Assembly (NCBI GenBank): GCA_920105625.2
Contig: OV050031.1
Location: 93,253,676 to 93,317,675, forward strand
DNA: 64,000 nt
DNA from: Clusia tigrina
Lineage: Eukaryota; Arthropoda; Insecta; Diptera; Clusiidae
Direction of reading: 5' to 3'
This document shows, one piece after another, positions 25,901 through 37,676 of this stretch. The notes beneath the pieces are model-generated. The model did not search any database, had not been told where the DNA came from, and saw nothing but the letters and a program-made list of their open reading frames with translations. Positions within the stretch are counted from its first letter, which is position 1. Every line of letters begins with the position of its first letter. Made by a program: the position numbers and the translations under genes.

Positions 25901-27683
25901 TGTAACAATAAAGTACTCGAGCCTCTTTTCAATTTAAGCTATTGCTCAAAGCTATGCTACCCTTGTGTCCCGAATCAAACACAGATAAAACTTCAAATGG
26001 CCCTAACTTATATACGGTAGTCCTACACCTATCAAAGTTTGCAACATACAAATCCTTGTAACTTTTTACTGGAGCGTCATAAAACCTTGAAATTTTGTAA
26101 CAATAAAGTACTCGAGCCTCTTGTCAATTTAAGTTATCGCTCAAATCTATGCTACCCTTGATTTCCAAATCAAACACTGATAAAACTTCAAATAGCCCTA
26201 ACTTCTATACGGTACGTCCTACACCTATCAAAGTTTGCAACATACAAATGCTTGTGACTTTTTACTGGAGCGTCATAAAACCTTGAAACTTTGTAACAAT
26301 AAAGTACTCGAGCCTCTTGTCAATTTAAGCTATTGCTCAAAGCTATGCTACCCTTGAGTCCCAAATCAAACACTGATAAAACTTGAAATGGCCCTAACTT
26401 CTATACGGTACGTCCTACACCTATCAAAGTTTGCAACATACAAATGCTTGTAACTTTTTACTGGAGCGTCATAAAACCTTGAAATTTTGTAACAATAAAG
26501 TACTCGAGCCGCTTGTCAATTTAAGCTATCGCTCAAAGCTATGCTACCCTTGAGTCCCAAAACATACACTGATAAAACTTCAAATGGCCCTAAATTCTGT
26601 ACGGTACGTCCTACACCTATCAAAGTTTGCAACATATAAATGCTTGTAACTTTTTACTGGAGCGTCATAAAACCTTGAAATTTTGTAACAATAAAGTACT
26701 CGAGCCTCTTGTCATTTTAAGCTATCGCTCAAAGCTATGCTACCCTTGAGTCCCAAATCAAACACTGATAAAACTTCAAATGGCCCTAAGTTCTATACAG
26801 TACGTCCTACACCTATCAAAGTTTGCAACATACAAATGCTTGTAACTTTTTACTGGAGCGTCATAAAACCTTGAAATTTTGTAACAATAAAGTACTCGAG
26901 CCTCTTGTCAATTTAAGCTATCGCTCGAAGCTATGCTACCCTTGAGTTCCAAATCAAACACTGATAAAACTTCAAATGGCCCTAACTTCTATACGGTACG
27001 TCCTACACCTATCAAAGTTTGCAACATACAAATGCTTGTAACTTTTTACTGGAGCGTCATAAAACCTTGAAACTTTGTAACAATAAAGCACTCGAGCCTC
27101 TTGTCAATTTAAGCTATTGCTCAAAGCTATGCTACCCTTGAATCCCAAATAAAACACTGATAAAACTTCAAATGGCCCTAACTTCTATACGGTACGTCCC
27201 ACACCTATCAAAGTTTGCAACATACAAATGCTTGTAACTTTTTACTGGAGTGTCATAAAACCTTGAAATTTTGTAATAATAAAGTACTCGAGCCTCTTGT
27301 CAATTTAAGCTATCGCTCAAAGCTATGCTACCCTTGAATCCCAAATAAAACACTGATAAAACTTCAAATGGCCCTAACTTCTATACGGTACGTCCTACAC
27401 CTATCAAAGTTTGCAACATACAAATGCTTGTAACTTTTCACTGGAGCGTCATAAAACCTTGAAACTTTTTAACAATAAAGCACTCGAGCAGCTTGTCAAT
27501 TTAAGCTATCGCTCAAAGCTATGCTACCCTTGAGTCCCAAAACATACACTGATAAAACTTCAAATGGCCCTAAATTCTGTACGGTACGTCCTACACCTAT
27601 CAAAGTTTGCAACATATAAGTGCTTGTAACTTTTTACTGGAGCGTCATAAAACCTTGAAATTTTGTAATAATAAAGTACTCGA
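22982..27683 (+). repeat. HOR-2 long unit, copy 2 (24 monomers, 4702 bp)
   Basis: Repeats copy 1 with few single-base changes, for example GATACAACTT near 24612 and AAGTTATCGC near 26131. It contains one more monomer than copy 1, the CTCGAAGC/GAGTTCC monomer at about 26870-27065, so the GCAG anchors 22786 and 27488 are 4702 apart instead of 4506. The junction with copy 1 lies inside a monomer near 22985. There the 5' part is of the TAATAATAAAG type normally followed by CCTCTTG, but it continues as CCGCTTG with CAAAACATAC. Confidence 0.87.
25137..27487 (+). repeat. HOR-2 short unit, 12 monomers, 2351 bp (reference copy)
   Basis: Counted from one GCAGCTTG mark (in AAAGCACTCGAGCAGC) to the next. 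Monomer marks in order: GCAG with CAAAACATAC; CATATAAGTGC; GGTGCGTCCC; CAAATAAAAAAC; CTCGAGCCGC with CTTAAG; CAACGTTTGC with CTTCTAAC and TGTGTCCC; the 195-bp GGTAGTCC monomer with CAAATCC; CAAATAGCCC with CTTGTGAC; CTTGAAATGG; GTCATTTTAAG; CTCGAAGC; GAAACTTTG; GTCCCACACC with GAGTGTCAT. Eleven 196-bp and one 195-bp monomers give 2351. It lies inside the second 4.5-kb unit, so the HORs are nested. Confidence 0.85.
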
Positions 27684-29643
27684 GCCTCTTGTCAATTTAA
27701 GCTATCGCTCAAAGCTATGCTACCCTTGAATCCCAAATAAAACACTGATAAAAATTCAAATGGCCCTAACTTCTATACGGTGCGTCCCACACCTATCAAA
27801 GTTTGCAACATACAAATGCTTGTAACTTTTTACTGGAGCGTCATAAAACCTTGAAATTTTGTAATAATAAAGTACTCGAGCCTCTTGTCAATTTAAGCTA
27901 TCGCTCAAAGCTATGCTACCCTTGAATCCCAAATAAAAAACTGATAAAACTTCAAATGGCCCTAACTTCTATACGGTACGTCCTACACCTATCAAAGTTT
28001 GCAACATACAAATGCTTGTAACTTTTCACTGGAGCGTCATAAAACCTTGAAACTTTGTAACAATAAAGCACTCGAGCCGCTTGTCAATTTAAGCTATCGC
28101 TCAAAGCTATGCTACCCTTAAGTCCCAAATCAAACACTGATAAAACTTCAAATGACCCTAAATTCTATACAGTACGTCCTACACCTATCAAAGTTTGCAA
28201 CATACAAATCCTTGTAACTTTTTACTGGAGCGTCATAAAACCTTGAAATTTTGTAACAATAAAGTACTCGAGCCTCTTGTCAATTTAAGCTATCGCTCAA
28301 ATCTATGCTACCCTTGATTCCCAAATCAAACACTGATAAAACTTCAAATGGCCCTAACTTCTATACGGTACGTCCTACACCTATCAAAGTTTGCAACATA
28401 CAAATGCTTGTGACTTTTTACTGGAGCGTCATAAAACCTTGAAACTTTGTAACAATAAAGTACTCGAGCCTCTTGTCAATTTAAGCTATTGCTCAAAGCT
28501 ATGCTACCCTTGAGTCCCAAATCAAACACTGATAAAACTTGAAATGGCCCTAACTTCTATACGGTACGTCCTACACCTATCAAAGTTTGCAACATACAAA
28601 TGCTTGTAACTTTTTACTGGAGCGTCATAAAACCTTGAAATTTTGTAACAATAAAGTACTCGAGCCGCTTGTCAATTTAAGCTATCGCTCAAAGCTATGC
28701 TACCCTTGAGTCCCAAAACATACACTGATAAAACTTCAAATGGCCCTAAATTCTGTACGGTACGTCCTACACCTATCAAAGTTTGCAACATATAAATGCT
28801 TGTAACTTTTTACTGGAGCGTCATAAAACCTTGAAATTTTGTAACAATAAAGTACTCGAGCCTCTTGTCATTTAAAGCTATCGCTCAAAGCTATGCTACC
28901 CTTGAGTCCCAAATCAAACACTGATAAAACTTCAAATGGCCCTAAGTTCTATACAGTACGTCCTACACCTATCAAAGTTTGCAACATACAAATGCTTGTA
29001 ACTTTTTACTGGAGCGTCATAAAACCTTGAAATTTTGTAACAATAAAGTACTCGAGCCTCTTGTCAATTTAAGCTATCGCTCGAAGCTATGCTACCCTTG
29101 AGTTCCAAATCAAACACTGATAAAACTTCAAATGGCCCTAACTTCTATACGGTACGTCCTACACCTATCAAAGTTTGCAACATACAAATGCTTGTAACTT
29201 TTTACTGGAGCGTCATAAAACCTTGAAACTTTGTAACAATAAAGCACTCGAGCCTCTTGTCAATTTAAGCTATTGCTCAAAGCTATGCTACCCTTGAATC
29301 CCAAATAAAACACTGATAAAACTTCAAATGGCCCTAACTTCTATACGGTACGTCCCACACCTATCAAAGTTTGCAACATACAAATGCTTGTAACTTTTTA
29401 CTGGAGTGTCATAAAACCTTGAAATTTTGTAATAATAAAGTACTCGAGCCTCTTGTCAATTTAAGCTATCGCTCAAAGCTATGCTACCCTTGAATCCTAA
29501 ATAAAACACTGATAAAACTTCAAATGACCCTAACTTCTATACGGTACGTCCTACACCTATCAAAGTTTGCAACATACAAATGCTTGTAACTTTTCACTGG
29601 AGCGTCATAAAACCTTGAAACTTTTTAACAATAAAGCACTCGA
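27488..29643 (+). repeat. HOR-2 short unit with a one-monomer deletion (11 monomers, 2156 bp)
   Basis: Same order as the 12-monomer reference, but CAAATGACCCTAAATTCTATAC (about 28151) is joined directly to CAAATCCTTG (about 28206). The CTTCTAAC/TGTGTCCC to GGTAGTCC monomer is gone. The length confirms this: 2156 is exactly 11 x 196, with no 195-bp copy left. GTCATTTAAAG near 28868 is a private change and creates a DraI site. Confidence 0.86.
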
Positions 29644-30427
29644 GCAGCTTGTCAATTTAAGCTATCGCTCAAAGCTATGCTACCCTTGAGTCCCAAAACA
29701 TACACTGATAAAACTTCAAATGGCCCTAAGTTCTATACAGTACGTCCTACACCTATCAAAGTTTGCAACATATAAGTGCTTGTAACTTTTTACTGGAGCG
29801 TCATAAAACCTTGAAATTTTGTAACAATAAAGTACTCGAGCCTCTTGTCAATTTAAGCTATCGCTCGAAGCTATGCTACCCTTGAGTTCCAAATCAAACA
29901 CTGATAAAACTTCAAATGGCCCTAACTTCTATACGGTACGTCCTACACCTATCAAAGTTTGCAACATACAAATGCTTGTAACTTTTTACTGGAGCGTCAT
30001 AAAACCTTGAAACTTTGTAACAATAAAGCACTCGAGCCTCTTGTCAATTTAAGCTATTGCTCAAAGCTATGCTACCCTTGAATCCCAAATAAAACACTGA
30101 TAAAACTTCAAATGGCCCTAACTTCTATACGGTACGTCCCACACCTATCAAAGTTTGCAACATACAAATGCTTGTAACTTTTTACTGGAGTGTCATAAAA
30201 CCTTGAAATTTTGTAATAATAAAGTACTCGAGCCTCTTGTCAATTTAAGCTATCGCTCAAAGCTATGCTACCCTTGAATCCCAAATAAAACACTGATAAA
30301 ACTTAAAATGGCCCTAACTTCTATACGGTACGTCCTACACCTATCAAAGTTTGCAACATACAAATGCTTGTAACTTTTCACTGGAGCGTCATAAAACCTT
30401 GAAACTTTTTAACAATAAAGCACTCGA
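29644..30427 (+). repeat. Four-monomer partial re-duplication of the HOR-2 unit (784 bp)
   Basis: Between two GCAG marks only four monomers remain: GCAG with CAAAACATAC, a hybrid carrying TAAGTTCTATACAG plus CATATAAGTGC plus CTCGAAGC, then the GAAACTTTG and GTCCCACACC/GAGTGTCAT monomers. This is the tail of the 12-monomer unit repeated once. The hybrid near 29725-29870 mixes marks from two different monomer positions. Confidence 0.82.
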
Positions 30428-32778
30428 GCAGCTTGTCAATTTAAGCTATCGCTCAAAGCTATGCTACCCTTGAGTCCCAAAACATACACTGATAAAACTT
30501 CAAATGGCCCTAAATTCTGTACGGTACGTCCTACACCTATCAAAGTTTGCAACATATAAGTGCTTGTAACTTTTTACTGGAGCGTCATAAAACCTTGAAA
30601 TTTTGTAATAATAAAGTACTCGAGCCTCTTGTCAATTTAAGCTATCGCTCAAAGCTATGCTACCCTTGAATCCCAAATAAAACACTGATAAAAATTCAAA
30701 TGGCCCTAACTTATATACGGTGCGTCCCACACCTATCAAAGTTTGCAACATACAAATGCTTGTAACTTTTTACTGGAGCGTCATAAAACCTTGAAATTTT
30801 GTAATAATAAAGTACTCGAGCCTCTTGTCAATTTAAGCTATCGCTCAAAGCTATGCTACCCTTGAATCCCAAATAAAAAACTGATAAAACTTCAAATGGC
30901 CCTAACTTCTATACGGTACGTCCTACACCTATCAAAGTTTGCAACATACAAATGCTTGTAACTTTTCACTGGAGCGTCATAAAACCTTGAAACTTTGTAA
31001 CAATAAAGCACTCGAGCCGCTTGTCAATTTAAGCTATCGCTCAAAGCTATGCTACCCTTAAGTCCCAAATCAAACACTGATAAAACTTCAAATGACCCTA
31101 AATTCTATACAGTACGTCCTACACCTATCAACGTTTGCAACATACAAATGCTTCTAACTTTTTACTGGAGCGTCATAAAACCTTGAAATTTTGTAACAAT
31201 AAAGTACTCGAGCCTCTTGTCAATTTAAGCTATTGCTCAAAGCTATGCTACCCTTGTGTCCCGAATCAAACACAGATAAAACTTCAAATGGCCCTAACTT
31301 ATATACGGTAGTCCTACACCTATCAAAGTTTGCAACATACAAATCCTTGTAACTTTTTACTGGAGCGTCATAAATCCTTGAAATTTTTTTACAATAAAGT
31401 ACTCGAGCCTCTTGTCAATGTAAGCTATCGCTCAAAACTATGCTACCCTTGATTCCCAAATCAAACACTGATAAAACTTCAAATAGCCCTAACTTCTATA
31501 CGGTACGTCCTACACCTATCAAAGTTTGCAACATACAAATGCTTGTGACTTTTTACTGGAGCGTCATAAAACCTTGAAACTTTGTAACAATAAAGTACTC
31601 GAGCCTCTTGTCAATTTAAGCTATTGCTCAAAGCTATGCTACCCTTGAGTCCCAAATCAAACACTGATAAAACTTGAAATGGCCCTAACTTCTATACGGT
31701 GCGTCCTACACCTATCAAAGTTTGCAACATACAAATGCTTGTAACTTTTTACTGGAGCGTCATAAAACCTTGAAATTTTGTAACAATAAAGTACTCGAGC
31801 CGCTTGTCAATTTAAGCTATCGCTCAAAGCTATGCTACCCTTGAGTCCCAAAACATACACTGATAAAACTTCAAATGGCCCTAAATTCTGTACGGTACGT
31901 CCTACACCTATCAAAGTTTGCAACATATAAATGCTTGTAACTTTTTACTGGAGCGTCATAAAACCTTGAAATTTTGTAACAATAAAGTACTCGAGCCTCT
32001 TGTCATTTTAAGCTATCGCTCAAAGCTATGCTACCCTTGAGTCCCAAATCAAACACTGATAAAACTTCAAATGGCCCTAAGTTCTATACAGTACGTCCTA
32101 CACCTATCAAAGTTTGCAACATACAAATGCTTGTAACTTTTTACTGGAGCGTCATAAAACCTTGAAATTTTGTAACAATAAAGTACTCGAGCCTCTTGTC
32201 AATTTAAGCTATCGCTCGAAGCTATGCTACCCTTGAGTTCCAAATCAAACACTGATAAAACTTCAAATGGCCCTAACTTCTATACGGTACGTCCTACACC
32301 TATCAAAGTTTGCAACATACAAATGCTTGTAACTTTTTACTGGAGCGTCATAAAACCTTGAAACTTTGTAACAATAAAGCACTCGAGCCTCTTGTCAATT
32401 TAAGCTATTGCTCAAAGCTATGCTACCCTTGAATCCCAAATAAAACACTGATAAAACTTCAAATGGCCCTAACTTCTATACGGTACGTCCCACACCTATC
32501 AAAGTTTGCAACATACAAATGCTTGTAACTTTTTACTGGAGCGTCATAAAACCTTGAAATTTTGTAATAACAAAGTACTCGAGCCTCTTGTCAATTTAAG
32601 CTATCGCTCAAAGCTATGCTACCCTTGAATCCCAAATAAAACACTGATAAAACTTCAAATGGCCCAAACTTCTATACGGTACTTCCTACACCTATCAAAG
32701 TTTGCAACATACAAATGCTTGTAACTTTTCACTGGAGCGTCATAAAACCTTGAAACTTTTTAACAATAAAGCACTCGA
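30428..32778 (+). repeat. HOR-2 short unit, full 12 monomers (2351 bp)
   Basis: Complete copy of the 12-monomer order, including the 195-bp monomer (GGTAGTCC at 31307). Private changes: CTTATATACGGTGCG near 30710, CATAAATCC and TTTTTTTAC near 31370-31391, CAATGTAAGC near 31418, and TAATAACAAAG near 32565. Confidence 0.87.
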
Positions 32779-35325
32779 GCAGCTTGTCAATTTAAGCTAT
32801 CGCTCAAAGCTATGCTACCGTTGAGTCCCAAAACATACACTGATAAAACTTCAAATGGCCCTAAATTCTGTACGGTACGTCCTACACCTATCAAAGTTTG
32901 CAACATATAAGTGCTTGTAACTTTTTACTGGAGCGTCATAAAACCTTGAAATTTTGTAATAATAAAGTACTCGAGCCTCTTGTCAATTTAAGCTATCGCT
33001 CAAAGCTATGCTACCCTTGAATCCCAAATAAAAAACTGATAAAACTTCAAATGGCCCTAACTTCTATACGGTACGTCCTACACCTATCAAAGTTTGCAAC
33101 ATACAAATGCTTGTAACTTTTCACTGGAGCGTCATAAAACCTTGAAACTTTGTAACAATAAAGCACTCGAGCCGCTTGTCAATTTAAGCTATCGCTCAAA
33201 GCTATGCTACCCTTAAGTCCCAAATCAAACACTGATAAAACTTCAAATGACCCTAAATTCTATACAGTACGTCCTACACCTATCAAAGTTTGCAACATAC
33301 AAATGCTTCTAACTTTTTACTGGAGCGTCATAAAACCTTGAAATTTTGTAACAATAAAGTACTCGAGCCTCTTGTCAATTTAAGCTATTGCTCAAAGCTA
33401 TGCTACCCTTGTGTCCCGAATCAAACACAGATAAAACTTCAAATGGCCCTAACTTCTATACGGTACGTCCTACACCTATCAAAGTTTGCAACACACAAAT
33501 GCATTTAACTTTTTACTGAAGCGTCATAAAACCTTGAAATTTTGTAACAATAAAGTACTCGAGCCTCTTGTCAAATTAAGCTAACGCTCAAAGCTATGCT
33601 ACCCTTGAGTCCCAAATCAAAAACTGATAAAACTTCAAATGGCCCTAAGTTCTATACAGTACGTCCTACACCTATCAAAGTTTGCAACATACAACTGCTT
33701 GTAACTTTTTACTGGAGCGTCATAAAACCTTGAAATTTTGTAACAATAAAGTACTCCAGCCTCTTGTCAATTTAAGCTATCGCTCAAAGCTATGCTACCC
33801 TTGAGTCCCAAATCAACCACTGATAAAACTTCAAATGGCCCTAACTTCTATACGGTACGTCCTACACCTATCAAAGTTTGCAACATACAAATGCTTGTAA
33901 CTTTTTACTGGAGCGTCATAAAACCTTGAAATTTTGTAACAATAAAGTACTCGAGCCGCTTGTCAATTTAAGCTATCGCTCAAAGCTATGCTACCCTTGA
34001 GTCCCAAATCATACACTGATAAAACTTCAAATGGCCCTAAATTCTGTACGGTACGTCCTACACCTATCAAAGTTTGCAACATATAAATGCTTGTAACTTT
34101 TTACTGGATCGTCATAAAACCTTGAAATTTTGTAACAATAAAGTACTCGAGCCTCTTGTCAATTTTAGCTATCGCTCAAAGCTATGCTACCCTTGAGTCC
34201 CAAATCAAACACTGATAAAACTTCAAATGGCCCTAAGTTCTATACAGTACGTCCTACACCTATCAAAGTTTGCAACATACAAATGCTTGTAACTTTTTAC
34301 TGGAGCGTCATAAAACCTTGAAATTTTGTAACAATAAAGTACTCGAGCCTCTTGTCAATTTAAGCTATCGCTGAAAGCTATGCTAACCTTGTGTCCCGAA
34401 TCAAACGCAGATAAAAATTCAAATGGCCCTAACTTCTATACGGTAGGTCCTACACCTATCAAAGTTTGCAACATACAAATGCTTGTAACTTTTTACTGGA
34501 GCGTCATAAAACCTTGAAATTTTGTAACAATAAAGTACTCGAGCCTCTTGTCAATTTAAGCTATCGCTCAAAGCTATGCTACCCTTAAGTCCCAAATCAA
34601 ACACTGATAAAACTTCAAATGGCCCCAACTTCTATACGGTACGTCCTACACCTATCAAAGTTTGCAACATACAAATGCTTGTAACTTTTTACTGGAGCGT
34701 CATAAAACCTTGAAATTTTGTAACAATAAAGTTCTCGAGCCTCTTGTCAATTTAAGCTATCGCTCAAAGCTATGCTACCATTGTGTCCCGAATCAAACAC
34801 AGATAAAACTTCAAATGGCCCTAACTTATATACGGTAGTCCTACACCTATCAAAGTTTGCAACATACAAATGCTTGTAACTTTTTACTGGAGCGTCATAA
34901 AACCTTGAAATTTTGTAACAATAAAGTACTCGAGCCTCTTGTCAATTTAAGCTATCGCTCAAATCTATGCTACCCTTGAGTCCCAAATCAAACACTGATA
35001 AAACTTCAAATAGCCCTAACTTCTATACGGTACGTCCCACACCTATCAAAGTTTGCAACATACAAATGCTTGTAACTTTTTACTGGAGTGTCATAAAACC
35101 TTGAAATTTTGTAATAATAAAGTACTCGAGCCTCTTGTCAATTTAAGCTATCGCTCAAAGCTATGCTACCCTTGAATCCCAAATAAAACACTGATAAAAC
35201 TTCAAATGGCCCTAACTTCTATACGGTACGTCCTACACCTCTCAAAGTTTGCAACATACAAATGCTTGTAACTTTTCACTGGAGCGTCATAAAACCTTGA
35301 AACTTTTTAACAATAAAGCACTCGA
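32779..35325 (+). repeat. HOR-2 unit with an imported block (13 monomers, 2547 bp)
   Basis: Starts and ends with GCAG marks, but from about 33480 to 34440 the monomers are of the region 3 kind: CACACAAATGCATTTAAC with AAATTAAGCTAACG, CAACTGCTTG with GTACTCCAGC, CAACCACTG, and GCTAACCTTG with CAAACGCAG. The same series lies at about 40340-41700 (anchor ACAACTGCTT at 33691 and 40548, offset 6857). A 195-bp monomer is at 34834, and HOR-2 order returns at about 35025. Confidence 0.83.
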
Positions 35326-37676
35326 GCAGCTTGTCAATTTAAGCTATCGCTCAAAGCTATGCTACCCTTGAGTCCCAAAACATACACTGATAAAACTTCA
35401 AATGGCCCTAAATTCTGTACGGTGCGTCCCACACCTATCAAAGTTTGCAACATACAAATGCTTGTAACTTTTTACTGGAGTGTCATAAAACCTTGAAATT
35501 TTGTAATAATAAAGTACTCGAGCCTCTTGTCAATTTAAGCTATCGCTCAAAGCTATGCTACCCTTGAATCTCAAATAAAAAACTGATAAAACTTCAAATG
35601 GCCCTAACTTCTATACGGTGCGTCCCACACCTATCAAAGTTTGCAACATACAAATGCTTGTAACTTTTTACTGGAGTGTCATAAAACCTTGAAATTTTGT
35701 AATAATAAAGTACTCGAGCCTCTTGTCAATTTAAGCTATCGCTCAAAGCTATGCTACCCTTGAATCTCAAATAAAAAACTGATAAAACTTCAAATGGCCC
35801 TAACTTCTATACGGTACGTCCTACACCTATCAAAGTTTGCAACATACAAATGCTTGTAACTTTTCACTGGAGCGTCATAAAACCTTGAAACTTTGTAACA
35901 AAAAAGCACTCGAGCCGCTTGTCAATTTAAGCTATCGCTCAAAGCTATGCTACCCTTAAGTCCCAAATCAAACACTGATAAAACTTCAAATGACCCTAAA
36001 TTCTATACAGTACGTCCTACACCTATCAACGTTTGCAACATACAAATGCTTCTAACTTTTTACTGGAGCGTCATAAAACCTTGAAATTTTGTAACAATAA
36101 AGTACTCGAGCCTCTTGTCAATTTAAGCTATTGCTCAAAGCTATGCTACCCTTGTGTCCCGAATCAAACACAGATAAAACTTCAAATGGCCCTAACTTAT
36201 ATACGGTAGTCCTACACCTATCAAAGTTTGCAACATACAAATCCTTGTAACTTTTTACTGGAGCGTCATAAAACCTTGAAATTTTGTAACAATAAAGTAC
36301 TCGAGCCTCTTGTCAATTTAAGCTATCGCTCAAATCTATGCTACCCTTGATTCCCAAATCAAACACTGATAAAACTTCAAATAGCCCTAACTTCTATACG
36401 GTACGTCCTACACCTATCAAAGTTTGCAACATACAAATGCTTGTGACTTTTTACTGGAGCGTCATAAAACCTTGAAACTTTGTAACAATAAAGTACTCGA
36501 GCCTCTTGTCAATTTAAGCTATTGCTCAAAGCTATGCTACCCTTGAGTCCCAAATCAAACACTGATAAAACTTGAAATGGCCCTAACTTCTATACGGTAC
36601 GTCCTACACCTATCAAAGTTTGCAACATACAAATGCTTGTAACTTTTTACTGGAGCGTCATAAAACCTTGAAATTTTGTAACAATAAAGTACTCGAGCCG
36701 CTTGTCAATTTAAGCTATCGCTCAAAGCTATGCTACCCTTGAGTCCCAAAACATACACTGATAAAACTTCAAATGGCCCTAAATTCTGTACGGTACGTCC
36801 TACACCTATCAAAGTTTGCAACATATAAATGCTTGTAACTTTTTACTGGAGCGTCATAAAACCTTGAAATTTTGTAACAATAAAGTACTCGAGCCTCTTG
36901 TCATTTTAAGCTATCGCTCAAAGCTATGCTACCCTTGAGTCCCAAATCAAACACTGATAAAACTTCAAATGGCCCTAAGTTCTATACAGTACGTCCTACA
37001 CCTATCAAAGTTTGCAACATACAAATGCTTGTAACTTTTTACTGGAGCGTCATAAAACCTTGAAATTTTGTAACAATAAAGTACTCGAGCCTCTTGTCAA
37101 TTTAAGCTATCGCTCGAAGCTATGCTACCCTTGAGTTCCAAATCAAACACTGATAAAACTTCAAATGGCCCTAACTTCTATACGGTACGTCCTACACCTA
37201 TCAAAGTTTGCAACATACAAATGCTTGTAACTTTTTACTGGAGCGTCATAAAACCTTGAAACTTTGTAACAATAAAGCACTCGAGCCTCTTGTCAATTTA
37301 AGCTATTGCTCAAAGCTATGCTACCCTTGAATCCCAAATAAAACACTGATAAAACTTCAAATGGCCCTAACTTCTATACGGTACGTCCCACACCTATCAA
37401 AGTTTGCAACATACAAATGCTTGTAACTTTTTACTGGAGCGTCATAAAACCTTGAAATTTTGTAATAACAAAGTACTCGAGCCTCTTGTCAATTTAAGCT
37501 ATCGCTCAAAGCTATGCTACCCTTGAATCCCAAATAAAACACTGATAAAACTTCAAATGGCCCTAACTTCTATACGGTACTTCCTACACCTATCAAAGTT
37601 TGCAACATACAAATGCTTGTAACTTTTCACTGGAGCGTCATAAAACCTTGAAACTTTTTAACAATAAAGCACTCGA
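35326..37676 (+). repeat. HOR-2 short unit, 12 monomers (2351 bp), with a local monomer duplication
   Basis: Same overall length and second half as the reference unit; the 195-bp monomer is at 36205. Its first part differs: two almost identical monomers carrying GGTGCGTCCC, GAGTGTCAT and GAATCTCAAATAAAAAAC lie side by side (GGTGCG at 35421 and 35617), in place of the CATATAAGTGC monomer. GTAACAAAAAAGCAC near 35897 is private. Confidence 0.84.
35421..35812 (+). repeat. Tandem pair of nearly identical monomers
   Basis: Two successive 196-bp copies share GGTGCGTCCCACACC, GAGTGTCAT, TAATAATAAAG and the otherwise unseen GAATCTCAAATAAAAAAC. Elsewhere neighbouring monomers differ at several sites, so this pair is a recent single-monomer duplication inside the HOR. 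Confidence 0.82.

Noticed and set aside
33290..33508. 72-codon plus-strand open frames here and at 38384, 38580 and 38776
   Set aside because: These are monomer-spaced artefacts of the TGTGTCCC / CACACAAATG monomers; the product is low-complexity satellite translation without recognisable motifs.
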